Below, in pieces: positions 1 to 9,304 of a stretch of DNA of 64,000 bases. Positions within the stretch are counted from its first letter, which is position 1, and the number at the start of each line of letters is the position of its first letter. The notes beneath the pieces were generated by a model. That model did not search any database and was not told the origin of the DNA. It was given only the letters and a program-made list of their open reading frames with translations. Origin of the DNA: Cohnella rhizosphaerae (GTDB lineage Bacteria > Bacillota > Bacilli > Paenibacillales > Paenibacillaceae); the NCBI RefSeq assembly GCF_029525575.1, contig NZ_JAPDIA010000003.1, positions 1,480,214 to 1,544,213 on the forward strand. Reading direction: 5' to 3'. The position numbers were made by a program, and so were the translations under genes.

Positions 1-512
1 ATGTGTGGTCGAACTGGCAGGCGCTCGTGACGGAGATCGGCGAGATTCTCGGGCAGGAGCAGGTCGCCGCTGACTATATTGCCGGCTACAGGAGCGAACT
101 GGCGGCAGCCAAAGCAAAGCTCGCGGAGCTCCAAGGCACGGTCGCGTTCCTGCAAGTGCGGGACAAGACGGTCTACCTGCAGGGAAGCGACTATTTGAAG
201 GATTACTATGACGGACTTGGCCTGCAAGCGCCCGAAGGCGATATCGGGAAAACCGGCGCCGAGCTCAGCCTTGAAGGACTCAGCGCGCTCGATCCCGATT
301 ATCTGGTCCTCGGCTACTTCAACTACCGCGATTCCACGATGGCCGCGTTCACCGATACGTGGAAGGACAGTACGATCTGGAAAAACCTGAAGGCGGTCAA
401 AAACGGGCATGTCTATGGCGTGGACGGCCAAATGGTGCTCGGTTACGGGCCGATCGACCGCAGGACAGGCGTCAAAGTCATTTCGGACGCGTTGTCGGGC
501 GCAGCTCGATAA
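1..512 (+). CDS. Iron-siderophore ABC transporter substrate-binding protein, C-terminal part
   Basis: The gene enters from the left edge; only the last ~170 codons are present (frame starts at base 3, stop 510-512). The segment has the look of the C-terminal lobe of a periplasmic-binding-protein type 2 fold (FecB/BtuF-like). A long charged helix with an ...AAAKAKLAEL... heptad pattern (the inter-lobe helix) is followed by VAFLQV and DPDYLVLGYF strands and a terminal helix. In Gram-positives such proteins are lipoproteins that hand ferric siderophores, haem or cobalamin to an FecCD-type permease. The N-terminal lipobox and any permease genes lie outside the window, so the ligand cannot be named. 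A FucU gene follows after 144 bp that hold nothing recognisable. Confidence 0.75.
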   Translation, partial: VWSNWQALVTEIGEILGQEQVAADYIAGYRSELAAAKAKLAELQGTVAFLQVRDKTVYLQGSDYLKDYYDGLGLQAPEGDIGKTGAELSLEGLSALDPDYLVLGYFNYRDSTMAAFTDTWKDSTIWKNLKAVKNGHVYGVDGQMVLGYGPIDRRTGVKVISDALSGAAR

Positions 513-656
513 AGACAAGACGAACCGCGTCGGTTATACTGGCAGAAGACGGCAGAAACGGGCGTTCCGCCCTACGCGCCGCGGACATGTCCGGTTCGGG
601 AGGCCCGCGCGTTCTGACCGTGCGCATGCGCAGAAGCCGGCGGGAGGTCGATTGAA

Positions 657-1091
657 TTGTTGAAGGGAATTCCGGCGATATTGTCGCCGGAGCTGCTGAA
701 GATTCTGATGGAGATGGGCCACGGCGACGAGATCGTGCTGGGAGACGGGAACTTCCCCGCTGCCAGTCATGCCCAGCGTCTCGTACGCGCCGACGGCCAC
801 GGCGTTCCGGAGCTGCTGGACGCGGTGCTGAAGCTGATGCCGCTCGATCAGTACACGGATCGGCCGGTTGCGCTCATGCAGGTCGTGCCCGGCGATACGG
901 CCGAGACGCCGATCTGGGGCAGGTACGGCGATATTATCCGCGAGCGGACCGGTCTTGCGGAGCCGTTCGAGGAAGTCGAGCGGTTCGCGTTTTATGAGCG
1001 TGCGAAGCAAGCTTATGCGATCGTGGCGACGGGCGAGAGCGCGATATACGCCAACATCATTCTCAAAAAGGGCGTTATCAAGCCCGAATAA
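657..1091 (+). CDS. fucU: RbsD/FucU family sugar mutarotase (L-fucose mutarotase-like)
   Basis: 144 aa, the normal length for FucU. The TTG start at 657 is supported by GGGAGG at 642-647, 9 nt upstream. The N-terminus LKGIPAILSPELLKILMEMG, the GHGDEIVLGDGNFPA segment (His/Asp of the active site) and the C-terminal ANIILKKGVI are typical of FucU/RbsD proteins. These interconvert alpha and beta anomers of fucose or ribose in the cytoplasm as decamers. FucU usually sits in a fucose operon; here it stands alone between a siderophore-type binding protein and the xylose locus, with its own terminator. Its sugar is therefore an inference from family only; RbsD-type ribose pyranase activity is the alternative. 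Confidence 0.85.
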   Translation: MLKGIPAILSPELLKILMEMGHGDEIVLGDGNFPAASHAQRLVRADGHGVPELLDAVLKLMPLDQYTDRPVALMQVVPGDTAETPIWGRYGDIIRERTGLAEPFEEVERFAFYERAKQAYAIVATGESAIYANIILKKGVIKPE

Positions 1092-1120
1092 CCGCATTCA
1101 TCGAAGTAAAGGCAACAAGG

Positions 1121-1175
1121 AAGCCGGATATGCTCCCCAGGCGCGCGTCGCGCCCGGAGAACGTATCCGGCTTTT
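1121..1175 (+). terminator. Rho-independent terminator after fucU
   Basis: AAGCCGGATA pairs with TATCCGGCTT across a GC-rich internal region and is followed by TTTTC. It lies 30 bp after the fucU stop. Confidence 0.7.
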
Positions 1176-1199
1176 CGATTCGGGAGACCCTGCGCGTTC

Positions 1200-1625
1200 C
1201 ATTGTTCCCGCATAGGAAATGAATGGGGCGGCAACACGCCGCGGGAGTCAATCGTTCCCAGGTAGGATTAAACCCGGCGCGGGTGATGAGCTGGCTGCCG
1301 CATTGTTTCTAGATAGGACTTAATCTGGCGCGGAGGATCGGAGGTACGCCGAATCGTTCCTAGATAGGACTCAATTGGCGCGGGAGATCCGGATGTACGC
1401 CGCATTGTTTCTAGATAGGACTTAATCTGGCGCGAGGGATCGGAAGTACGCCGAATCGTTCCTAGGTAGGACTCAACTGGCGCGGGAGGTCGGATGTACG
1501 GCGAATCGTTCCTAGGTAGGACTCAACTGGCGCGCGGGAGATCGGATGTACGGCGCATTGTTCCCAGGTAGGACCAAACGCTCGCGCCGCATATGCTGAG
1601 TGCTGTATCGGTTCCAGGCAGCAGT
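1200..1625. repeat. Degenerate tandem array, about 51-bp period, nine units
   Basis: Fills most of the 570-bp gap between fucU and xylR. Units begin near 1200, 1251, 1302, 1353, 1404, 1455, 1505, 1557 and 1606, so spacing is 49-52 bp. The conserved core is ATYGTTYCTAGRTAGGACT, followed by a less conserved GGCGCGGGAGATCGG part. The core contains the palindrome TCCTAGGTAGGA. Two unit subtypes alternate (ATTGTTTCTAGATAGG and ATCGTTCCTAGRTAGG), which suggests duplication of dimers. No convincing coding frame runs through it. Confidence 0.85.
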
Positions 1626-1661
1626 TAATTTAGCCTGCGCGAGCAGCCCGGCTTTACCTAA

Positions 1662-2829
1662 TCAAGCCGAGCGCAGCCGCTTGAAAAACGCGGCGATCGC
1701 GGTCTCCGCCGCCCCCATGACGGCGGAGCGGTCGCCGAGCTCGGCGAATAGCAGCCGAATGCCGCGCAGATGAAAGTTCAGCGCGCGGGCTTCGGTCGTT
1801 CGGCTCATCGCCTCCTCGAGCCAGGGCCGCGCGCGGCTCATCGTGTTGCCGATGACGACGGCTTCGGGATTAAAGACATTAACGATGTTGGCGATGCCGA
1901 CCCCGAGCGATTCGCCGATCCCGGCGAACAGCGCGCGCGCCTTCTCGTCCCCGCCTTCGGCCAGCGCGAGCAGTCCGTCCAGCGTGCCCCCGCCCATGCC
2001 GGCCTCCGCCGCGCGGGCGAGCAGCGCCTGCTCCGATGCGTACAGCTCCCAGCAGCCCCGATTGCCGCAGCGGCAGGGCGGGCCGCTGGCCTCGATGGAC
2101 AGATGACCCATTTCCCCCGAAAAGCCCGCCGCACCCTTGTAAAGCTCTTTTTTGCAAAATAAGCCCGGTTCCGATGCCCATGCCGACGCTTACGTAGATC
2201 ATGCTGCCGATGCCGCGGCCGCTGCCGAACTTGCGCTCGCCGATGGCGCCGACGTTGGCTTCGTTGTCGATCAGGACGGGGATGCCGAAGGCGCGGTTCA
2301 GCGCGTCCTGCAGCGGTACGTCGCGCCAGCCGAGATTCGGCGCATACAGCACGGCGCCGCCGCGGTCCACGAGCCCCGGCACGCCGACGCCGATGCCGAC
2401 GACGCCGAACGCGCTCTCCGGCGCCTCGTCCACGAGCGCTTGGATAAAGGGCCGCAGAATGCCGAATACTTCATCCGGCGACGTCTTGGCCAGTTGGGCC
2501 GTGCGTTCGACCGCCACGCCGCCTCGCAGGTCCGTCAGCACGCCGCGCACGTAATTGACGCCGAGATCGATGCCGACGGCATAGCCCGATTCGGCTACGA
2601 ATTCAAGCAGAACCGGCTTGCGGCCGCCGCTGGATCGTCCGGTGCCGATCTCGCGGACCAGGCCGCTGTCGATCAGATCCTGGACGAGGCTGGACACGGT
2701 CGCCTTGTTCAGGCCGGTTAGGGCGGAAATGTCCGCGCGAGAGAGCGGGGCGCCCTGCAGCACCGATTCGAGTACGATGGCGGTATTCATTCTTTTGATG
2801 AGCGCTTGATCTCCGGTCGGGGTCTTCAT
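1662..2829 (-). CDS. xylR: Xylose operon repressor XylR, ROK family (one-base frameshift)
   Basis: Restored length is about 388 aa. The N-terminal winged helix-turn-helix (residues ~8-65, SRADISALTGLNKATVSSLV) recognises the operator. The ROK sugar-kinase-like domain follows, with GVGIGVPGLVD, the LIDNEANVGA strand-loop and the zinc-binding CRCGNRGCWE motif. XylR represses the divergent xylAB genes and is released by xylose. The frame breaks in a six-T run at 2148-2153. Removing one base rejoins LILQK to ELYKGAAGFSGEMGHLS, so a base over-call is likely rather than a pseudogene. ATG start at 2829. Confidence 0.9.
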
Positions 2830-2915
2830 GCGGTATGCGGCTCCTTCGCGCGGGGCGATCGGCGATTTTCGCGTCGTTCTTTCGTCCCATTAATCGTTAA
2901 CGCCATCATAGCATA

Positions 2916-2961
2916 AAACTTAGTTTAGCCAATAGACAAACTAAGTTTCGAGTGCTATGCT
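2916..2961. promoter_or_regulatory. XylR operator and divergent xylR/xylA promoters
   Basis: A perfect inverted repeat has arms AAACTTAGTTT (2916-2926) and AAACTAAGTTT (2938-2948) around an 11-bp spacer, the classic TTAGTTT-N11-AAACTAA Bacillus XylR box. The xylA promoter overlaps it: -35 TAGACA at 2933-2938, 17-bp spacer, -10 TATGCT at 2956-2961. On the minus strand TTGTCT (2934-2939) and a TATGCT at 2910-2915, 18 bp apart, can drive xylR. Repressor bound here would block both genes. Confidence 0.85.
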
Positions 2962-3020
2962 TAATTCAGCTTGTAAACGAATTCAACGACCCTACATCCT
3001 TAAGGAGGCATTCCGTTATT

Positions 3021-4340
3021 ATGAGCCTGTTTTCGAATGTGCCGCAGATCAAGTACGAAGGCCGCAAATCCGACAATCCGTTCGCTTTCAAACACTATAA
3101 CGCCGGCGAGGTCGTCCTCGGCAAGACGATGGAGGAGCATCTGCGCTTCGCCGTCGCCTACTGGCATACGTTCAACGCCAACGGCACCGACCCGTTCGGC
3201 GCCGGCACGGCCGTGCGCAGCTGGGATTCGCTCTCCCCGCTCGACAAGGCCAAGGTTCGCGTCGAAGCGAACTTCGAGCTGCTCGAGAAGCTGGGCGTAC
3301 CGTTCTACGCGTTCCACGACGCCGACATCGCGCCTGAAGGCGCGACGCTCGCCGAGACGAACAAGAACATCGACATCATCGTCGCGAAGCTGAAGGAATT
3401 CCAGCAGTCCACCGGCAAGAAGCTGCTCTGGAACACGGCCAACCTGTTCACGAACCCGCGCTACGTATTCGGCGCCGCGACGAGCAACAATGCGGAAGTA
3501 TTCGCGTACTCGGCCGCGACGATCAAGAAGATGCTCGAAGTGGGCAAGGAGCTGAACGGCGAAAACTACGTTTTCTGGGGCGGCCGCGAGGGTTACGAGT
3601 CGCTATTGAACACGGATATGGGCCTCGAGCTGGACAATCTGGCCCGTATGCTGCACTTGGCCGTCGACTACGCCAAGGAGATCGGCTTCGGCGCGCAATT
3701 CCTGATCGAGCCGAAGCCGAAGGAGCCGACCAAGCACCAGTACGACTTCGACTCCGCGACGACGCTCAGCTTCCTGCGCAAATACGGCCTGAAGGACCAC
3801 TTCAAGCTGAACATCGAAGCGAACCACGCGACGCTGGCGGGCCACACGTTCGAGCACGAGCTCCGCGTCGCCCGCCTGGACGGCGCGCTCGGCTCGATCG
3901 ACGCCAACCAAGGCGACTACCTGCTCGGTTGGGATACGGATGAGTTCCCGACCGATCTGTACTCGACGACGCTGGCCATGTTCGAAATCCTCAAAAACGA
4001 AGGCGGCATCGGCAAGGGCGGCGTCAACTTCGACGCCAAGGTCCGCCGGACGTCCTTCGAGGACGAGGATTTGTTCTTCGCGCACATCGCGGGCATGGAC
4101 TCGTTCGCGCACGGCCTGAAGGCCGCCGCCAAGATGATCGAGAACAAGACGCTGGACGGCATCGTCGAAGGCCGCTACGCCAGCTTCGGCGAAGGCATCG
4201 GCGCCGAGATCGTCGCGGGCAAGCACACGCTCGCATCGCTCGAAGCATACGTGCTGAACGGACAGAAGCCGATCGTCAACCGTTCCGGCCGTCTGGAGCA
4301 GATTCGCCAAGCGGTAAACGAGGTTATTTTCAGCGTATAA
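3021..4340 (+). CDS. xylA: Xylose isomerase
   Basis: 439 aa, standard class II length. ATG at 3021 is chosen because TAAGGAGG lies at 3001-3008. It converts D-xylose to D-xylulose in the cytoplasm on a TIM barrel with two divalent metals. Visible landmarks are [10 protein letters not shown] (catalytic His and Asp, residues ~98-107), WGGREGYE (~190), the metal-ligand region [15 protein letters not shown] (~230) and [18 protein letters not shown] (~260). First gene of the xylAB operon, under the XylR operator. Reading frame intact. Confidence 0.97.
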   Translation: MSLFSNVPQIKYEGRKSDNPFAFKHYNAGEVVLGKTMEEHLRFAVAYWHTFNANGTDPFGAGTAVRSWDSLSPLDKAKVRVEANFELLEKLGVPFYAFHDADIAPEGATLAETNKNIDIIVAKLKEFQQSTGKKLLWNTANLFTNPRYVFGAATSNNAEVFAYSAATIKKMLEVGKELNGENYVFWGGREGYESLLNTDMGLELDNLARMLHLAVDYAKEIGFGAQFLIEPKPKEPTKHQYDFDSATTLSFLRKYGLKDHFKLNIEANHATLAGHTFEHELRVARLDGALGSIDANQGDYLLGWDTDEFPTDLYSTTLAMFEILKNEGGIGKGGVNFDAKVRRTSFEDEDLFFAHIAGMDSFAHGLKAAAKMIENKTLDGIVEGRYASFGEGIGAEIVAGKHTLASLEAYVLNGQKPIVNRSGRLEQIRQAVNEVIFSV

Positions 4341-4374
4341 GCGCATTAAGCATACCGAAGGAGACGGGCCAAAC

Positions 4375-5871
4375 ATGAATTATGTCATCGGCATCGATCT
4401 CGGCACGAGCGCCGTCAAGGCGCTCCTCGTCGGGCAGGACGGAGCGGTGGCTGCCGAAGCCTCCCGCGAATATCCGCTTTATCACGAGCGCTCGGGCTGG
4501 AGCGAACAGGAGCCGGAGGACTGGGTCCGCGCGACGATCGAAGTATTGAAGGAGCTCGGAGAAAAGACGGCGGCCTCGGGCGGCAGCATCGACGGCATCA
4601 GCTTCTCGGGCCAGATGCACGGTCTCGTGCTGCTGGACGGGAGCCGCAAGCCGCTGCGCAGGGCGATCCTCTGGAACGACACGCGCACGACGGCGCAGTG
4701 CCGCGAGATCGAGCGCAAGCTCGGCGATTCGCTGCTTCGCCTGACCCGCAACCCGGCGCTCGAGGGATTCACGCTCCCGAAGCTGCTGTGGGTACGGGAG
4801 CATGAGCCGGAGCTCTACGACAAAGCGGAGTCGTTTCTGCTGCCCAAGGATTACGTGCGTTACCGCCTGACCGGCGCCGTGCAAATGGATCTGTCCGACG
4901 CGGCGGGCACGCTGATGCTGGACGTCGCGGCTCGTGCTTGGAGCCGAGAGGTGCTGGCGGCGTTCGGCATTCCGGATTCGTTCTGCCCGCCGCTCGTCGA
5001 GTCGGTCGCCGAGACGGGCACGCTGTCCGACGCGGCGGCCCGCGAGACGGGCCTGCCGGCCTCGACGCGCGTGTTCGCGGGCGGCGCGGACAATGCCTGC
5101 GGCGCGATCGGCGCGGGCATCCTGAAGCCGGGCCTCACGCTGTGCAGCATCGGCACGTCGGGCGTCGTGCTCACGCACGAGCCGGACGCTTCGGCCGATT
5201 ATGCGGGCAAGGTGCACTTCTTTAATCACGGCAAGCCCGGCGCGTTTTACGCGATGGGCGTGACGCTGGCGGCGGGCTACTCGCTCAGTTGGTTCCGCAA
5301 TACGTTCGCAGCGGGCGAGCCGTACGAGCGGCTGCTCGCGGGCGTCGGCGACATCGCGCCGGGGGCCGGCGGGCTGCTGTACACGCCGTACCTGGTCGGC
5401 GAGCGCACGCCGCACGCGGATGCGGCCATCCGGGCGAGCTTCGTCGGCATGGACGGCGCTCACACGATAACGCATTTCGCGCGAGCGGTGCTCGAGGGCA
5501 TCACGTTCTCGCTGAACGAGTCGGTCGACGTCTTCCGCCAAGCCGGCAAGTCGGTGACGAAGGTCGTCTCCATCGGCGGCGGCGCGAAAAATCCCGACTG
5601 GCTGCAAATGCAGGCGGACGTGTTCGACGCGGAAGTCGTTCGGCTCGAGAGCGAGCAGGGACCGGGTCTCGGCGCGGCGATGCTGGCGGCGACAGGCGCC
5701 GGCTGGTACGGCAGCCTCGAGGCGTGCGCGGACGCGTTCGTCAAGCATGCCGCGACATACGTACCGGACGCTGCGCGCGCGCGCCGTTATGCGGAGCTGT
5801 TCGGCGTCTATCGGGACGTGTATGCCGCGACGAAGCCGCTGAACGAAGCGCTGCAGCCTTTCCGTATCTAA
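4375..5871 (+). CDS. xylB: Xylulokinase
   Basis: 498 aa, FGGY carbohydrate kinase. It phosphorylates D-xylulose to xylulose 5-phosphate for the pentose phosphate pathway. Seen: N-terminal phosphate-binding IGIDLGTSAVKALLV, FSGQMHGLVLLD, the catalytic-Asp region LSDAAGTLMLD, GGADNACGAIGAG, and the C-terminal FGGY-type ATP site SIGGGAKNPDWLQMQADVF. It starts 34 bp after xylA with GAAGGAG upstream, so the two genes form one xylose-inducible operon ending at the terminator at 5936. Confidence 0.97.
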   Translation: MNYVIGIDLGTSAVKALLVGQDGAVAAEASREYPLYHERSGWSEQEPEDWVRATIEVLKELGEKTAASGGSIDGISFSGQMHGLVLLDGSRKPLRRAILWNDTRTTAQCREIERKLGDSLLRLTRNPALEGFTLPKLLWVREHEPELYDKAESFLLPKDYVRYRLTGAVQMDLSDAAGTLMLDVAARAWSREVLAAFGIPDSFCPPLVESVAETGTLSDAAARETGLPASTRVFAGGADNACGAIGAGILKPGLTLCSIGTSGVVLTHEPDASADYAGKVHFFNHGKPGAFYAMGVTLAAGYSLSWFRNTFAAGEPYERLLAGVGDIAPGAGGLLYTPYLVGERTPHADAAIRASFVGMDGAHTITHFARAVLEGITFSLNESVDVFRQAGKSVTKVVSIGGGAKNPDWLQMQADVFDAEVVRLESEQGPGLGAAMLAATGAGWYGSLEACADAFVKHAATYVPDAARARRYAELFGVYRDVYAATKPLNEALQPFRI

Positions 5872-5935
5872 CGCTTGGATGATAAGATAGACGGGAGGAG
5901 CTTGTCTTCGCGGACGGGTGCCTCCCAATAGTGAG

Positions 5936-5984
5936 AGAGCCTCTCGCATTTCCGGCCGGTAACCGGATGAGGGGCTCTTTTTTT
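5936..5984 (+). terminator. Terminator of the xylAB operon
   Basis: AGAGCC...CTC...CCGG pairs with CCGG...GAGGGGCTCT, followed by seven T at 5978-5984. Confidence 0.85.
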
Positions 5985-6078
5985 GCTATGTTGTCGCGCT
6001 GGGCGATCTCGCCGGTACGCAACCCGCGGCGGCGCGTTATCGTAGTTACTTTGAAAAGGGTGCAAAGGTGGGGATCCG

Positions 6079-6840
6079 ATGGGCGGCGAAAGCTGGCTGA
6101 TGCGCGCGGCGATCCGCGCGGCAGGGTACGAGCTGGGCAATGCCGTGCTGCGCGACGTGGCGATCGAGGTGGGACCGGGAGAACGCGTCGGCCTGCTTGG
6201 GCCGAACGGCGCGGGCAAAAGTACGGTGATGAAGGGCTTGCTCGGACAACTGCCTTACTGGGACGCGGATGTCCGATGGCGGGAGGCGAACGCGGTTGCC
6301 GGCGGCGCGATGAACGGAAGGCTGGCCTATATTCCCGAGCAGCCGATCCTGTACGAGCGCTTCACGCTGTGGGAGCATCTGCAGTTGGCTGCCGCGGTGT
6401 GCGGCATTTCCGAGGAACGGCTCGCCGATCGGGCGGAGGGGTTGTTGGCGAGATTTCGCCTTCGGCACGTGAAGGACGACTACCCGATCAAGTTTTCCAA
6501 GGGCATGCAGCAAAAAACGATGCTCGTCGCCGCCTTCTTGCTGGAGCCGAGCGTGTACCTGGTCGACGAGCCGTTCATCGGACTCGATCCCGCGGCGGTC
6601 ATGGAGCTGCTGGAGGCGCTCGACGAGGAACGCGCCCGGGGCGCGGGCGTGCTGCTCACGACGCACGTCCTGGATTCGGCGGAGCGGCTGTGCGACCGGT
6701 TCGTGCTCGTCCACGAAGGCGGCGCGGCGGCGTCGGGCACGGTCGCCGACATCCGCGCGGCGTCCGGCATGCCGGACGGTACGCCGTTGTTCGATTGCTT
6801 CCATCGGCTGACCCGCGCCGCTTCGGCGGAGGGTTCATGA
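6079..6840 (+). CDS. ecsA: ABC transporter ATP-binding protein EcsA
   Basis: 253 aa. Walker A is GPNGAGKS (residues ~46-53), the Q-loop region is YIPEQPILYERFTLWEHL, the signature region is KFSKGMQQK, and Walker B is VYLVDEPFIGLDP. The H-loop is TTHVLDSAERLCD. The IPE-P-LYE-TL-EH and FSKGM-QK patterns are those of Bacillus EcsA, which works with the membrane protein EcsB and affects protein secretion, regulated proteolysis and competence. The ATG start follows a weak GGTGGGG. The stop overlaps the next start (ATGA), as expected for ecsAB. Confidence 0.88.
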   Translation: MGGESWLMRAAIRAAGYELGNAVLRDVAIEVGPGERVGLLGPNGAGKSTVMKGLLGQLPYWDADVRWREANAVAGGAMNGRLAYIPEQPILYERFTLWEHLQLAAAVCGISEERLADRAEGLLARFRLRHVKDDYPIKFSKGMQQKTMLVAAFLLEPSVYLVDEPFIGLDPAAVMELLEALDEERARGAGVLLTTHVLDSAERLCDRFVLVHEGGAAASGTVADIRAASGMPDGTPLFDCFHRLTRAASAEGS

Positions 6841-8187
6841 AGCCGGCGGACGGCAGGATCGGGCGATTGCGGGGAAAAAGCGGTCCGGTGAGGCTGGTTG
6901 CGGGACGCTGCGGCGCTTTTTGGCTCAAATCGATTCGCGCTTGGCGGCTGACGCTGGACTGGACCGTGCTGCTGTATCTCGTTCTGCCGGGTTTATGGGT
7001 GGCCGGGGGGGATGTACCTGGACCTGCTGCGGCATCCGCCGGATTGGATCGGACATTTGCCTGCGCGAACGCCGATCGTCGTGCTGGCGATCCTCATGCT
7101 GCGCGCCAGACTGCGGACCTTTGCGGAGTCGGGGGACGGACTGTTCCTGCGCTCGAGCGGCAGGTGGGTGAGCGGCATGACGTTGGCGGGCCTCGCCTAC
7201 ACATTGGCCGCCCGTATGGCCGTGTCGGCAGCGGGGGCCGGGTTGATGCTGCCGTTGATGTCGGATGCGACAGGGTGGAGCTTCGGCGCAGGGGCGGCGC
7301 TCGCGGTGTCCGCCGGCCTGATGGGCTTCGCCTGGACGCTCATACGCGATGCGACCGAGCGCAGATGGCAAGGCGCGCGGCGCGTGCTGGCCGTGTATGG
7401 CCTGCGAGCGGCTTTTATCGCCGCGTGGGTGCCTGTCGCGGGGTGGGGGATGCGCGGCGGTGAGCCGGTTGCGGCGGCGGCTTTCATCGCCGCGTTGGCC
7501 TTGGCGTGCGTTGGCCTTGCTTGGCGACGTTCGATGCGCGCCGGCACGTTCGCGCAAGAGCTCGAGGCGGAGCACCGGGCCTATGGGGACAATGTCGGCT
7601 GGGTGCTGATGGATACCGAGCAGGCCAAAAGACCGCCCGCCGGACGCAGGCCCTGGGTGCTGCGCAAGCCGGGGCCGCTGCTGAAGCGGCGCGACGAGCC
7701 CGCCCGAATCGCCGAGCTGTGGCTGCGCGCGATGCTTCGGGATGCCGAGCAGGTGCGTACCTTGCTTCAATTCGCTTTGCTCGGAATCGCGGCGATCTGG
7801 CTGTCCCCGGTCTGGCTGGGAGCGATCGCCTGGGCAGGCCTGTGCGCATTGCTGCTGCTATGGCTGAACGGCTTGTGGGGCAGGTGGGAAACGGAACGTT
7901 ATATGGCGTTGTACGATTGGAGCGAGGCGCTGCGTACGGATGGACGGGAGATCGGGCGGTCGCTGCTGCTTCGTCCGATCGGACTGGCCTGGTGCGCGAT
8001 TCTCGGCTTGCACGCAGGATGGTTGTACGGCGGACCATGGTGGACCGCGGCCTTGCTCCTGCCGGCCGCCGGATATCCGCTGCTCGGCCGCATCAATCGC
8101 GCGGCTACCGCTTTGCTGGGCACCGGGCGGGAAGGCCGGTCGAAATCCGACGCGGGAGACATTGACCGATCGGGCGGCGTTGAATGA
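6837..8187 (+). CDS. ecsB: ABC transporter permease EcsB (one-base frameshift)
   Basis: Restored length is about 449 aa. It starts at ATG 6837, overlapping the ecsA stop. The first ~57 residues (FWLKSIRAWRLTLDW then a hydrophobic LLYLVLPGLWVAGG) run in one frame. A seven-G run at 7005-7011 then shifts it; removing one G joins VAGG to MYLDLLRHPPDWIGHLPART. The rest has about eight hydrophobic helices and a large central polar loop (~190-260), as in EcsB. It would form the membrane part of the EcsA exporter. The frame break looks like an over-called base. Confidence 0.82.
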
Positions 8188-8265
8188 TCGCTACATGAAG
8201 GCGGCCGCGGGCGGATATGCTACTGTCATTCCAATCCGCTAACCGAGAAGAGGCGATTTTTAGAA

Positions 8266-8679
8266 ATGGCATACAGAGCACTAATGTTTCAGTTTCCGGA
8301 CGAGGGCAGCGCGCACAAGGCTTGCGGAACGCTCGACGAGCTGGGGTACGAACCGCAGCCGCACGGCGTCGGGCGGCTCCACATCCACGTCGACGGCGAC
8401 AATCTCGCGAGCGCGCTTGAGATCGCCCAGAGCCACGGCGGCGAGCTGCTCGCCGAAGCGCCGGCCGACGACGCCGAGCTGCTCGCTGTCGCCTACGCGC
8501 TCGACGAGCTGCAGATCCCCGCGCACACCGTGAACGAGGACTGGGAACCGGCATATTTCGGCGTCGAGCCGATTGCAGCGTCGCGCGCGAACGGCTCGGC
8601 AGACGAATCTGCGATAGATGAGTCGCCGGTAGACGAAGCGGCGGACGACGGCAGCTACAATCATTTCGAGGCATACTAG
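8266..8679 (+). CDS. Conserved small acidic protein of unknown function
   Basis: 137 aa, ATG preceded by GAAGAGG. Residues 1-100 alternate beta and alpha segments (YRALMFQFPDEG, GRLHIHVDGDNLASALEIAQ, GELLAEAP, ELLAVAYALDELQIPAHTVN) and look like two tandem ferredoxin-like halves. They resemble small-molecule- or metal-binding regulatory folds, but no family could be named. The last 35 residues are an acidic, Ser/Ala/Asp-rich tail (SADESAIDESPVDEAADD). No transmembrane segment or signal peptide. It follows ecsB by 78 bp and precedes a repeat array. Confidence 0.65.
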   Translation: MAYRALMFQFPDEGSAHKACGTLDELGYEPQPHGVGRLHIHVDGDNLASALEIAQSHGGELLAEAPADDAELLAVAYALDELQIPAHTVNEDWEPAYFGVEPIAASRANGSADESAIDESPVDEAADDGSYNHFEAY

Positions 8680-8800
8680 GGCTACCCTGCAATAAGTGCA
8701 TCATCAAGGCGGAATATGGCGGGCTTTTGCGATCCATCGCGCAAAAGTGCATTGTAGCGCGTATCTTATGCGAGAACCGGGGTGTTTGGCGATTGTTTAG

Positions 8801-9210
8801 GACCGGTTCGAGAGGCTGTAGAGTAAGTTTTTGCCTTTACAGCACCATTTAGACCGGTTCGAGAGGCTGTAGAGTAAGTTTTTGCCTTTACAGCACCATT
8901 TAGACCGGTTCGAGAGGCTGTAGAGTAACTTTTTGCCTTTACAGCACCTTTAAGACCGGTTCGAGAGGCTGTAGAGTAACTTTTTGCCTTTACAGCACCT
9001 TTAGGACCGGTTCGAGAGGCTGTAGAGTAACTTTTTGCCTTTACAGCACCTTTAAGACCGGTTCGAGAGGCTGTAGAGTAACTTTTTGCCTTTACAGCAC
9101 CTTTAAGACCGGTTCGAGAGGCTGTAGAGTAACTTTTTGCCTTACAGCACCATTTAGACCGAACCGCGAGGCTGTAGAGTAACTTAGTGCCTTTTCAGCA
9201 ACATTTGTAC
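8801..9210. repeat. Tandem array, 51-bp period, eight units plus a partial
   Basis: Unit starts (GACCGG) fall at 8801, 8852, 8903, 8954, 9005, 9056, 9107 and 9157, with a degenerate end near 9208; spacing is 51 bp except one 50. Each unit contains GCTGTAGAG...CTTTACAGC, a 9-bp inverted repeat with one mismatch and an 11-nt loop, so every unit can fold into a hairpin. Most units are identical except for AAG/AAC and CATTT/CTTTA variants. It fills the gap (8680-9304) between a + strand gene and a convergent - strand gene. A related array in the opposite orientation lies at 17493-17921. Confidence 0.95.
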
Positions 9211-9304
9211 CGGTCCTCTATTCCGAATGCAGGGCACCTCGCGCGTGCGCCAGATCCGCGCCAGATCCGCCTTACAGCCTCACGAGCGCCGCGGGCACTG
9301 CCAG

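Noticed and set aside
4330..5949. A 539-codon minus-strand frame opposite xylB
   Set aside because: Arg/Ala-rich antisense shadow of xylulokinase; no ribosome site.
8801..9210. CRISPR array
   Set aside because: Units are contiguous and identical through their full length; there are no unique spacers, and no cas genes are present. The same holds for the arrays at 1200, 17493, 18265 and 54012.
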